This document shows, one piece after another, positions 1 to 10,886 of a stretch of 64,000 nt of DNA; the stretch's first letter is position 1, and every line of letters starts with the position of its first letter. Below the pieces are notes generated by a model. That model searched no databases, had not been told where the DNA came from, and was given only the letters and a program-made list of their open reading frames with translations. This DNA is from Bursaphelenchus xylophilus. Its lineage: Eukaryota > Nematoda > Chromadorea > Rhabditida > Aphelenchoididae. The DNA lies in assembly GCA_904066235.2 (NCBI GenBank), contig CAJFCV020000004.1, forward strand, positions 6,944,001 to 7,008,000. The letters run 5' to 3'. A program made the translations under genes and the position numbers.

Positions 1-323
1 TTTAATCTGAATCTTTTCAACATTCAGTGCATTTATTTGATCTGCATTCTCAATATCATATGCTTTTTCAATCGCCGCATCCAGAACCCAATCAATTAAA
101 GCTGGTCGACTTCCATTAGTAATATCTTTGGGGCACTTGAGTCCATCAAGATACTAAAACCATAACCATAATTAAAAAATCTTACATTTGGCAACTGAGC
201 CATGAATTCGTCGATATCGGTGTATAAAAAGTTCCGCCCTCTACCGTAACATAATCGAAATACATTCTCTTCGAGATGACGGATTAGTTTTTGAAGACCA
301 GATTCATCTAAAAAGAAGTTCAT
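1..323 (-). CDS. 5' end of an unrecognised gene, cut by window edge
   Basis: Two exons of an open frame can be joined. The first runs from the ATG at 323 to a donor near 197. The second, after a TTTTAG acceptor near 165, stays open to base 1 and leaves the window. The intron is about 32-37 bp, like others here. The peptide (about 95 residues visible) is soluble, with a leucine/arginine-rich start and a segment with a WVLDAAIEKAYD-type helix. I do not recognise the family. It lies about 180 bp downstream of the PUS3 stop on the same strand, so it could be a downstream operon gene. The missing 3' part prevents a better call. Confidence 0.55.
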
Positions 324-501
324 AATTATAATATCACCACCTTACCATCCAAGTTGCTAATACTTGGGCAATCCAAGGCTAACAATCGTCTCTCTGTCAT
401 ATCTAGACGAAGAATAAAACGTAACGGTTAAAATACAAGGTAAAATTTACCTCCATAAAACGACCAAATTCAAATTTAACAATTATTTATAAAAAAAACA
501 A

Positions 502-1881
502 CTACTCGAGACCCATTTTAGATTTTTTGTTATCCATCTTCTCCTTCCTGGCCGCCAAGCTCTCGCATCTCGGACGTTTCATCATTGGTACCACTTTCTG
601 GAAAAATAAAGCGACTAAATCAATTTTACCTTGGGGATTGGAGCATCTCTGATGTATTCCTCCATAGCATTGTGATTTCCATCGGGGATCATTCCACTAA
701 TTTCATTCATCATGGCTCTTATCATGTCGCATTTCACTTTGAGATCAATCCAACTCTTCTCCAATGAACAAAATACTTTTCTTAGTGCTTCTACATCAAA
801 CTTCCATTCGAGTGGTTGATTATAATTACAATCAAAGAAGCAAAGTGGAGTATCTTTAGCCAGTTGGTATTGAGGACGAGCCGAGCAATTCTCAATATCC
901 AACAGCTCTTTGACAACCTAAATATACAAGTAAACAAGCATGTAAACGCTTACCGAAGGCTCTTCATGTTGCAATCCGACTTCAAATAAAACCCCAACAA
1001 CACATCGAACCATATGCCAGAGGAAACCGGAGCCGGATACCGAGAGTTGGTACATCTTATACGGGCCATCGGGTTCCCCACTAAATAAATATTAACTCAT
1101 TTCAGAATACTCACCAAATCGCCTTGATATCCATCTCAAAGATTTCTCGGACATAACTGGTCTCGAGACGGGCTTTATTGTTATCAATCCGGCAGAAATT
1201 CCGAAAATCATGGGAGCCGACGAGGTAAGAAGCAGCAATCTTCATTTTCTGTAGAAGGCGTCTAAAAGATTGTTGTACAAAGCTCACCTCAATATCAAAG
1301 CCGTTCTTCGGGAAGACGTAAGTGTAATATCTTTTGGAGCAATTAAACCTTGCGTTAAAATCCATTAAACAAGGCGACCATGCCAGCACCCGTATTGAAG
1401 CTGGCAATACTGCATTTAGAATTTTCACATAGTCCAATTCCTTTGTTGATACTATTCTTGGCATTCTTGCAGACTCTTCTTTCCAATAAAGACCTTCTCC
1501 ATTAATATCTGTAGACCTAAAGTAATATAAGGAGAACAATTTAGAACTACCTGACAATTAAACTGCAGACTTGTCGAAAACCGGAAACCCCTTTGTCTGT
1601 TCGACCGCACCTATTCAAGCCGCAATCACGACTTCTGATTAATTTGGTTCGGATGAGGGCATTCAAGAGTACCTAAACTATAAAATACACAAATAGTTAT
1701 ATGGTTACCTCCTCCACTGTATTCGGCATATTAGGTTGCGTGACAAGCCCATCATGTTCCCAACCAAAGTAGAGGAAAAGTAAAGCAATTCGACGCTCGG
1801 GATACCTAGAAAAGTCGAATTCCTTAGACTAAAACATAAAAAGTATAAAACATGTATTACCTTCTTCTTGCCGTCGGCCAT
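502..1881 (-). CDS. PUS3: tRNA pseudouridine(38/39) synthase, PUS3/DEG1 family
   Basis: This TruA-type enzyme converts uridine 38/39 in the tRNA anticodon arm to pseudouridine. The start chosen is the ATG at 1881 (MADGKKK), followed by a short intron and the family's opening segment YPERRIAL..YFGWEHDG, then NTVEE. The catalytic motif GRTDKGVS, with its aspartate, is encoded at about 1585-1608. Later blocks include FNARFNCSKRYYTYVF, ASYLVGSHDFRNFCRID and a GSGFLWHMVRC..G segment, all typical of the Pus3 branch. The C-terminus is basic (KRPRCESLAARKEKMDNKK), as in other Pus3 proteins. About seven exons are separated by introns of roughly 35-45 bp, one of which (about 1253-1288) keeps the frame. 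A CTTTTAG acceptor 40 nt before the ATG suggests trans-splicing. Confidence 0.92.
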
Positions 1882-1924
1882 TATGTACTTTATTTTGAGC
1901 AACCAAGTGGGTTCCAGGTAAACT

Positions 1925-2300
1925 AAAAGTAAAAAAGTATTTTTCACCAGAGAAGTGAACTATAAAAAAATTTTCTCCCCGAAAGAAAATATTTTTACCG
2001 AAAAAGCATAACCTTGTAAAAATAAGGTACGGAAGTAGTAAAAAATGGTGAATAAGTAATTTAACTAGTAAAATCAACTACCAAACATTGTAAGTAGTAA
2101 TGTAAAATAGTATTTATAGTAATTTTTTGACATAATACTAAAAATAGATTACGCTTTCTGGGCAAAAATATTTTCTTTCTGGAGAAAATACATTTTTTCA
2201 GGGGGTAAAAAATCTCATGTCTGAGGCTCTGAACATTGCAGGGCAAAAAAACTGTTTGATATTGAACGAACATTAGATCCGAAAAAAAAGTTTTACCAAA
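1925..2300. repeat. fold-back inverted repeat upstream of PUS3
   Basis: AT-rich intergenic DNA between PUS3 and rpn-1. A stretch at about 1970-2013 is repeated in inverted orientation at about 2148-2191. Both arms share TTTTCTCC, GAAAGAAAATATTTTT and a GAAAAAGC/GAAAGCG edge. About 135 bp of AT-rich loop with several AGTAGTAA-like words separates the arms. It looks like a decayed miniature inverted-repeat element. I cannot define ends or a target duplication. Confidence 0.5.
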
Positions 2301-2474
2301 AATTTCTTTTCTCCAATAAAACGCAATGCCAGAATGCCAAAAACCACAAATTCAAATTTAAATATTAACTCTTACGACGAAAACAACTGAAAAAGATGAC
2401 AAAAAATATTTTTTTCCAAAAATAATTTGGTTGATTCTGGTGGAATTAGTTGTAGAAACAGTCTAATCTGCAAT

Positions 2475-5400
2475 ATGGTCCAACAAGAGTCGACGTTGAC
2501 GGCTCGTGTCGATGATAATGAAAAGAAACCAGGAGATAAAGCTCCAGCCAAGAAGAAGGATGCCAAGGAGGAGAAGAATGAGATGGTAAGGAAGCTTACG
2601 CGTTTATGATGATTTATATTTAGACAGAAGAAGACAAAAAACTTCAAGAAGATCTGAACATGCTTGTAGAGAGACTTTCCGAATCTAATCAGGAATTATA
2701 TCTGCCTTCATTGGAGACAATGAGAGGTTTGATCAAGGCTTCTACAACCTCGATGACATCTGTTCCCAAACCATTGAAATTTATGTTGCCTCATTACAAT
2801 AAGATGAAAGAAAATTACGAAAAGATGAAGGACTCTCCAGCTAAGGTAGGTTTTTTAATCTTATTTTTGACGTCCTTTAAAAAGCACTCATCTTCTGGTT
2901 TCAGAAATTATGTGCTGATATTATCTCCGTATTGGCCATGTGTTCTGATGACAAGAATAGTTGCATTAATTATCGACTAAAGGGAAGTTTCGAACCAATT
3001 GGAGATTGGGGGCATGAATATGTAAGACATTTGTCAATGGAGATGGCCGAGGAATGGAGAGCGTATTCCGATGGAACACCTAAAAGCACGGAAAGAAGGA
3101 ACGAGTTGATCAAGTTGGTGAAAGAGATCGTCGCCCACAATATGAAACACAATGCTGAAGTCGAAGCCTGTGATTTGTTAGTGGAGATTGAGAGGCTCGA
3201 CTTGCTTCTCGATTTTGTTGATGATGAGGATCACAATCGAGTGTGTTTATACTTATTGAGGTGAGTAGAGTACCATTATTATGATTGTTGTTTTTAGTTG
3301 TGCGCCTTTAACCCCAGATCCAGACAACCAGATCTTAATTAAGACTGCCAAGGATCTTTTCATGAAATTCAACAAACCGTTTGATGCCCTTCGTTGTGCC
3401 ATCATTCTTAATGATATTGAATTGATCCGAAACATTTTCTTGAATTGCAAAGACGCGTAAGTTCCTAACCTTTATTCATTTTAGATTAATTTAGGCTAAT
3501 TCAAAAGCAAATGGCCATCCTCCTTGGACGTCATCAGATTTTCTTGGAATTGGAAGGAAAACCAAATGGAGAGGTTCTAGCTCCCTTGAATGCCAACACC
3601 CATCTGTGTCAATATTTTCATTCTTTGGCCCGAGAATTAGATATTATGGAACCTAAAACCCCTGAAGGTATCTACAAAGCCCATCTGGAACAAACCCGGC
3701 CTTTCTCTTCGTCGACCAGTTCCGACAGCAGCCGTTTGAATCTCGCTGCTTCTTTTGTGAATGGATTTGTGAACAGTGGATTCGGTGTCGACAAGATGTT
3801 AGCCGAGACTGACTCGGCTAATCGTTGGTTCTGCAAGAACCGCGAGTACGGAACCTTCTCAGCTGCTGCCAGTCAAGGTCTTATTTACCGTTGGGACATC
3901 GATAAGGGATTGACCCAGTGCGATCGCTTCCTTTATGTGAATGACGATTATATTAGAGTAAGTGATGGTTTTTATTGATTGATTTCCATTTAGGCCGGCA
4001 CTTTGTTGGCCATCGGTATTATCTCGTCTGGTGTCCAAGATCCCTGCGACCCTGCCTCCGCCCTGTTGATGGACCACGTTCACAGTGAAAGAATCCCAAT
4101 GAGAATTGGTTCAGTTCTTGGTCTGGGTCTTGCATATGCCAACTCAAAACGAGAAGCAGTTGTGAAGGAGGAGGAAGGTGGAGTGATCTTTGAGTTGAAG
4201 AAGGTCCTCAGCGACTCCAAGCCATCGGCCACCAGTGAAATCAAAGGATTGGCCGGACTCTCACTCGGATTTATTTTGGTCGGAACCGGAGATCATACTG
4301 TAGCCATGGAGATGCTCCAAATTCTGATGGAACGGTCCGAAGGTGAACTGAATGATCCTAACATGAGATTCTTGGCTTTGGGAATTGCACTAATCTTTTT
4401 GGGAACCCAAGAAAAGAGCGAAGTCTTTGTCGAGAGTCTCCGATCTCTTCCTGAGCCTTTCGGCAGCATGGTTTCTACTTTGGTTGATGTGTGTGCTTAT
4501 GCTGGAACTGGCAACGTCTTGAAGATCCAGAAATTACTTCACATCTGCTCTGAACATTATGAGACCAATGAACCAAAGAAGAAGGTATGTTATGTGCCTG
4601 TGGTTTTATACCTTTTTAGGACAAACGAGGTGACAGAGAAGAAAAGAAGAAAGATGAGAAGAAGTCCGACAAACCAGATCTCTCTTCCCAACAGGCTGTT
4701 GCCGTTCTCGGTATTGGTTTGATTGCCATGGGAGAAGAAGTAGGAAGTCAGATGAGTTTGAGAGTCTTCGGACATCTGATCAGATATGGAGAACCAGTCA
4801 TCAGAAGAGCCGTTCCACTTGCCTTGGCTTTAAGCAGTGTGTCGAACCCGCAACTGAATATCCTCGAGACTCTTAGCAAATTTAGTCATGACGCTGATGC
4901 CGATACCGCCCACAATGCCATATTTGCCCTGGGATTGGTAGGTGCTGGAACTAACAATGCTCGGTTGGTGGGAATGCTGAGACAATTGGCTTCGTATCAT
5001 CATAAGGATCAGACCTCTCTGATGTTGGTCAGATTGGCCCAAGGAATGACGCACATGGGTAAAGGAACGATGACTTTGAACCCCTTCCACAGTGATCGAC
5101 AACTCATGTGTCCAGCTGCCGTCGCTTCTCTTTTCTCCGTCTGTTTTGCCTTCTTGGATGCTAACAACAGTAAGTAATTTATAAAAATCGAAATATTGTT
5201 TAGGTGTGCTCAATAACCGACAACATTACTTGTTGTTCAACCTGGTTTTGGCCATGCAACCTCGACTGCTGATTACGCTGGTTGAAGATGAAACAGACCC
5301 AAATAAACTGAAGCAGGTCAACGTGTCCGTTCGAGTGGGTCAAGCGGTGGATGTTGTGGCTCAAGCGGGTAAACCCAAGACGATCACTGGGTTCCAAACT

Positions 5401-5592
5401 CACACAACCCCTGTTCTGTTGGCCTATGGTGAACGTGCAGAACTGGCAAACGATGAATGTAAGCTAAATGAATTACTTAATTTCATATTATAACGTTTTG
5501 CAGACATCGCTCTAACTCCGTATCTGGAAGGTCTGGTGATACTCAAGAAGAATCCCGATTCAGAACTCAACAAACCGCAGAAGCCCAAATGA
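2475..5592 (+). CDS. rpn-1: 26S proteasome non-ATPase regulatory subunit 2 (Rpn1/PSMD2)
   Basis: Scaffold subunit of the 19S regulatory particle base; it docks ubiquitin receptors and shuttle factors. Nine exons (2475-2585, 2624-2845, 2905-3260, 3298-3456, 3495-3957, 3994-4584, 4620-5169, 5204-5458, 5504-5592) join in frame to 931 residues, close to the family's roughly 900. The N-terminus is lysine-rich ([18 protein letters not shown]). The Rpn1 signature [20 protein letters not shown] follows. Proteasome/cyclosome repeats then appear as glycine/alanine-rich helices such as [17 protein letters not shown] and [19 protein letters not shown]. The start is the ATG before [12 protein letters not shown]; an earlier in-frame ATG-less extension is unconvincing. 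The gap to the next plus-strand gene is 249 bp, which fits a nematode operon. Confidence 0.97.
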
Positions 5593-5841
5593 TTTGATCT
5601 TGAATACTTGTACTTGAATTATATATTTATTACGTCGATAAACTATCAGTGCTACGGGAGTATAAAATTTCATAACTTATATGTAGTGCAAAAGTCCATA
5701 CAATTGTATTTGTACAAGCGAATTGCAACTTCAGTGACAGATAGTCCCAACACGAAAACATTTCGCGCTTGGCGATAAAATAATTTTTCTTGCCACTGTT
5801 TTCAGTGTCCACGTCGCTTTGTACAAAACTGATAACCCCAA

Positions 5842-7550
5842 ATGCGGTGTTTTGTTGTTGTTGCCCTTGTGGCAGCAATCTTTACTTTACTTGTCCAAGC
5901 CCAGTCTGATGGACTCAAAGTGACCGCAACCAGAACCCTGGACGTCTCATCGCAGATTGTAAAATCTACAGTTGATCTACAAATTGTTAACGGTGGCAAG
6001 AGTTCAGTTTCCTCAATCCTCTATTCTCTCAGTGAATCAGAAGCAGCTAAATTAAGCTGGATTCAAGCCAATGCCGAAAAAAAGGATGGAAAGAAGCTCA
6101 AGATCCAAAGTACTCAAGGTGCTGGAACACCGAAAGGGCAAGTCGTCTTCAAGATTGAGCTACCCGCTCCTTTGGCAGTCGGTCAAACTACCAATGTTCT
6201 TGTTCGAGCTCAGATCACGCAGGCATTGAGGCCATTCCCTGCCAAGATCTCTCAATCCGAAAATCAGTGAGTATTGGAATTTACGTTTTTATTCGCTTTT
6301 AGGTTTGTCGTCTATTCTGGAAATGCTCTTCTCGGCCTTCCATATGTTGTCGAGAAAGAGACGACTACTATCAAGTACGGAAGTGGGAAGTTGATCGAAT
6401 TTACCGCAGTTGAGCCTGCCAAGCAGAACGGCGGTTCTATTGTTTATGGTCCTTACTCTAATACGCCAGCTAATGCTATTGTAAGTAAATGTTTTCTGAA
6501 TTTATTGAATCTTTTTAGAAGCCTATCACGGTTCATTATGAAAACAATTCTCCCTTTTTGGTTGTGAAGTCATTGGAGCGTTGGATCGAGGTCTCTCATT
6601 GGGGAAACATTGCCATTGAGGAACAGATTGTTATCGAACATCATGGCGCTGAACTGGTTGGAGAATTCTCTCGGCTTGACTATCAAATGGACAGACGTGG
6701 AGCCAGACAACCAGTAGTAAAGTCATTCAAGGTATGTGAAGCTTATTTCTATATAACTATCGATTTAGACTCATCTGCCAGTTTCTGCCCGTGACATCTA
6801 CTACAGAGATCAAATTGGAAACATCTCTACTTCTACCGTTACGAAGAGAGCTAACAAAGTGGAGATCGAGTTGAAGCCTCGTTTCCCATTATTCGGGGGA
6901 TGGAAGACCGATTATGTTATTGGATATAATGTCCCATCGATGACTTTCCTTTACAACAAGGGTAATGACTATGCTCTGAAAGTCCCTTTCATCGATCATG
7001 TCTTTGATAATGCTGTTATTGAGAAGGCTGTCGTCAAGATTGTTTTGCCAGAAGCTAGCAGGTATGTTCTCATACGCCTTTCTCTATTCTGTGCCCTGGT
7101 TTAGTAACATCAAAGTTGTGAATCCGTTCGATCTCACCAGGAAGCCCGATGAGGTCCACAAGACTTATCTCGATACTACTGGAAGAACTGTGATTGTGTT
7201 CGAGAAGGAGAACCTCATCGACAGTCACAGCCAGGCAGTCACTGTAAGTGTTTATGATCTTCGTTTTCTTTGTTTGGTATAATTGCCCACCAAACTACGA
7301 CTTTCGAAGCATTTTGGCGGGACTACAACTTGCTTTTAGGTCTACTACGAATTTGAACGGTACCTGCTGTTGAGAGAACCTTTGATCGCCGTGGTCTTCT
7401 TCTCTGTAATCTTCGTCACTTTCATCTTACTCTCGTGGTGTAACTTCTCCATTAAAGTAAGTAAATCAGTATGTTTTATTTATCTGAATGGTTTCTAATG
7501 TCGTGTGTTATTTTTAGGACAAGCCTGAAGTTCACCAGAAGAAAGAATGA
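5842..7550 (+). CDS. ribo-1: Ribophorin I, oligosaccharyltransferase subunit 1
   Basis: Subunit of the ER oligosaccharyltransferase that transfers the glycan to asparagine during translocation. Seven exons join to 465 residues. A hydrophobic signal peptide ([17 protein letters not shown]) opens the protein. The conserved lumenal core follows: [23 protein letters not shown], the [14 protein letters not shown] block and the ribophorin hallmark [24 protein letters not shown]-like and [18 protein letters not shown] segments come next. A single membrane span near the end ([21 protein letters not shown]) is followed by a short cytosolic lysine-rich tail. A TTTTCAG acceptor sits 36 nt before the ATG and rpn-1 ends just upstream, so it is probably a trans-spliced downstream operon gene. 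It converges with the desaturase gene. Confidence 0.96.
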
Positions 7551-7700
7551 GCCGTATATTTATTTTTAGTTTTATTTAAATTATTTGTTACATTTATTAA
7601 TAACTAATAAAGTTGTTATAAATTATTATAATTATAAATTTATTAATAATATTAGTTCGGATATGTCACAGAACCCGTCAAGGATGTATACAACTATATT

Positions 7701-8948
7701 TTACATGGTCTTCCTGCCTTCACCATATTTCTCGATCTGCCTAGTGACCGTTTGTTCATCCACCACCTTCAGATCATAAGCCCATCCTATCCTCGCGAAA
7801 AAATCGATCACGAATCTACTCCAATTGAAGAGATATGACATTTCGGAAGCTCTATAATCCTGGGGGAAGGTGTGATGATAATTGTGGCCTCCTTCTCCCA
7901 AAGCTGTTACGGAAGTCCACACACTTTCGACTGCGGTGATGTTCCTGTCGTAAGGTTTATAACCAAACAAGTGCGCCACGGAATTTATGAACCAGGTCAC
8001 GTGTAAGGTCCAGCAATAACGGAGGACTACTGCGCAATAGAACGCGACATAGACCTTCTCCTTCCAGAAGTACACAGGCAAGGCAGTGGGGATCAAGCCG
8101 GAGAACAAGAATGCCAGAGTCAGGAAATGTCTGAAAATAATGCACCAGTTTAGACAACATTGTAATTGTATTAACACGAAAAAGTCTCGCCATTACTCAA
8201 CCTACCTCTTCTGGAACGCCAAGATTGGATTAGCGTAGAGGTCCGAGAGGTCTAATTTGGCTCCCATCTCCTTAATCTTTGGGTGTTTTCTCATCAACAG
8301 CCATCCCATATGAGAGAAAAAGAATCCGCGACGAGTGTTGTGTGGGTCGGCATCAGTGTCAGTCCATTTGTGATGACATCTGTGATCTCTTGACCATTCA
8401 ATAGCATCATTCTGGAAGGCGATGGTGTTGGCCACCATGAGAATAAACTGAAGGGGAGTTGCGGCCTTGTAACTCTTGTGGGCCCAGAGTCTGTGTGCTC
8501 CCACGGTGATTCCCATTCCGCTGATTATGTAGAGAAGGACCGCTAAAATACGAAATTGAGATTTAAAACGTCCTGTTCGTATATGCAAATAAACAAACTG
8601 ATGAACTTACTAAACACCATAGTCTGCCATTTCGCCAAGAAAATGAACTGATATAGGCCGATGAGAGCACCGATGTGTAAGGCGATGAAAATGATTACAT
8701 TTCTCCACACAATCTCGGCTTTAAACTTGTTCTGAAAAAAATAGAAAATTTTCATTTATAGCTGAGAGTCACTCATTCAAAATATAAAACTTGTAAACAA
8801 TGACTTTTAGAATACAAACCTTTTCCGCAAACTTCTGAAGCTGGATCATTTCATCGAGATCAGCCGCCAAGTACTGATTTTGAATAAGGTCATCGACCCG
8901 AGTGTTGTGATCGATGGTCGTTACCTCGAGGCTCGAATCCATGGCCAT
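7701..8948 (-). CDS. Delta-9 stearoyl/palmitoyl-CoA desaturase (FAT-5/6/7 type)
   Basis: ER membrane di-iron enzyme introducing the delta-9 double bond into saturated acyl-CoA. Four exons (8948-8820, 8731-8611, 8542-8206, 8130-7701) give 338 residues, the family's usual size. The three histidine boxes are intact: HRLWAH, DHRCHHK and HNYHH. They come with the TDADPHN and RRGFFFSHMGWL blocks. Hydrophobic spans flank the boxes (e.g. VIIFIALHIGALIGLYQFIF). The start at 8948 gives MAMDSSLEV; an in-frame upstream extension would begin only at 8987 with no support. The N-terminal TTIDHNTRVDDLIQNQ region is variable in the family. Which of the C. elegans fat-5/6/7 paralogues it matches cannot be told by eye. 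A TATA box lies just upstream. Confidence 0.95.
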
Positions 8949-10369
8949 CTCTATTCGTATACAATGATCCTTATTTGTATACAACAATGACTCTCGGATT
9001 ATTCTGAGTGCCCCTTTTATAGCCTCTTCCCCTTACTGTAGAAGTGTTCTGAAAAGGGGCGGAGCCAACGGTCATCCCATTCGGAAGGGAATTGGTTAAA
9101 ATAAACATTTTGACTAAATTGGGCGACCCTGAAATCAAGGCATCTTGCTATTTTGGCCCCGTATCAGAGAACGAGTTCATCTTTTTCCGGACCTTGTCCG
9201 TGATCCATAATGGGAAGGAGATGGGACCACGGAATTTGCAACCAAATAACAATCACTTACGCCTTCTTATGGCTTGAAGATGTGAATTCTTGGAAACAAA
9301 AATAATGCATGCACTAAGAATGCTATTTCGTAACTCCTGGATTACTGTACTTATTTTTAGAACATTATTATATAAGCTAAGACTAAGAAAGTAAGAAAGA
9401 GTTGATGTCAACAACGTGATAGTTGTCTCATGATCTGTAAAATAATTTGCAGGGTGTCTTTGGTCTTTGTTGTTTATAATTTGGTTGAAAGTGCATTCCG
9501 ATCTTTTGTGGTACCACTTAAAGTAGACAAAATTAATGTATTTATTTGCCTACAGTAACCTCTGATGTCACCAATTGTCTTCCAGATTTGTAGATAATTT
9601 ATTCCAAGGGACTACGAGATAATATTTTGTAGAAAGTACCCAAACTTCTTAGACTCCCCCGATTCTATCCGCAAACTTCTGAGAATCCAAATTGTGTTCT
9701 TATACTATCTATCCATTTTTGTAAGCAATTACTGTTTGCTGCATGACGTCCATGCATTATGCCCATGAAAACTTTTAAAATGGCTTCAATTGTAATACAA
9801 TTAAAATACAGGGCTATTATTCCTCTAAATGATGACCAAAATAATGTTGCCGAGTACTTTTATTAAGTCTAAATCCTTCGTAAGCCGGTCTTAAATGAAG
9901 AACGGGGGTTTGATCGCTGATGAGACCACCAGGCAGTCCAATCACACTAGACTAGAGTGGGGAGAGACGCCGTCAGAACGGGTGGTCAGGTCACGGACTC
10001 CGCCCCCAAGTGGCACCATTCGTTTATCTCCAAAGTCCACGAAGATACACTACACCAGATTCATTGTCCATTCCTCGAATCAGCTGTAGAAAGTGCAGAG
10101 AATAGGATGATAACAGACCGGGTAACTGGATGCAACGTGATCCGACGTCATCATTTACAATGTTTTGCTCACTATAGTTAATAGTGATCGGTACTTTGAT
10201 CCTATTACTCCACTCATCGATCAATCGGATCCATTGCAACATTTTGTGCATTGTACCGGCAGCTCTCTTCAAATTCGTTTTATTTAAACGTTCCTTGATT
10301 CTTGTCTGATTTCAAAAAATAATAAATAAAAATGATTCATTTTTTAAAAATTACAGAAAACTTTTTATT
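8949..10369. other. Intergenic, desaturase to proline-rich ORF
   Basis: Apart from the TATA box, no exon-like structure is supported on either strand. The segment 9900-10010 is less AT-rich and carries a short inverted pair, GACCACC near 9924 and GGTGGTC near 9980. The rest is AT-rich, with the 3' flank of the minus-strand genes from about 10270 on. Confidence 0.5.
9011..9022 (-). promoter_or_regulatory. TATA box of the desaturase gene
   Basis: On the minus strand this reads CTATAAAAGGGG, a near-consensus TATA box, 63 bp upstream of the desaturase ATG at 8948. The distance leaves about 30 nt of 5' leader if initiation occurs about 30 bp downstream. Most other genes here show no such box, so this promoter may be of the regulated, focused type. 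Confidence 0.7.
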
Positions 10370-10821
10370 TTATTGAATGTCAATACGAATTACTTGCACT
10401 TTATATTGGGGAATGGGAGGCGGCAGCAGATAAACGACCGGTCGGATGGACACAAAAATGGGAGTAGGCGGCGGCCGAGAAGGGGGGAGTTCGGGTATAA
10501 CATCAGATCTGGAAGGTGGAGAGCTGCGGTCTGAAAAGAGACAGGGTTCTTACATCGGTATCGGAAATGAACAAAACTATCGTGAACAAAGGAATGACCA
10601 ATGTCTCAAAAGTTAATGAATCATGTAACAATAGTCTACATACAAACTTCAAAATCATTATTTTTATAAAAATAGATGACTATACCTTTAGCGTAATATC
10701 TCGGTTTAATAAAAGTATCTTTGCGTAGTCTTGGGCGGACTTTGGATCCTTGGCCAAGTGGATGGGCAGAAGAAGATCGTCGCCGCAACTTCACCTCCTT
10801 CCGAACCCCCTCAGACATCAT
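10370..10821 (-). CDS. Small basic/proline-rich ORF, two exons
   Basis: Exon 1 (10821-10686) and exon 2 (10530-10370) join in phase across a GTATAG...TTTTCAG intron to 98 residues. The product is basic and serine-rich first (KLRRRSSSAH, RPRLRKDTF) and then proline-rich (SPPSRSDVIPELPPSRPPPTP). It ends in a hydrophobic/basic tail just before an AATAAA signal. No domain is recognised. It starts 66 bp beyond the globin stop on the same strand. No AG dinucleotide occurs in the interval before CTGAG at about 10811, where a 3' splice site could lie. So these exons could instead be an alternative 3' end of the globin transcript. Confidence 0.5.
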
Positions 10822-10886
10822 GAACAAGGTGAATAAAGGAGGGAATGAAAAGGGAATTAATCAAATCAATGATAACGAGGAATTAG

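Noticed and set aside
9912..9990. CTGATGAG word suggesting a hammerhead ribozyme
   Set aside because: No matching GAAA core and closing stems could be found at proper spacing.
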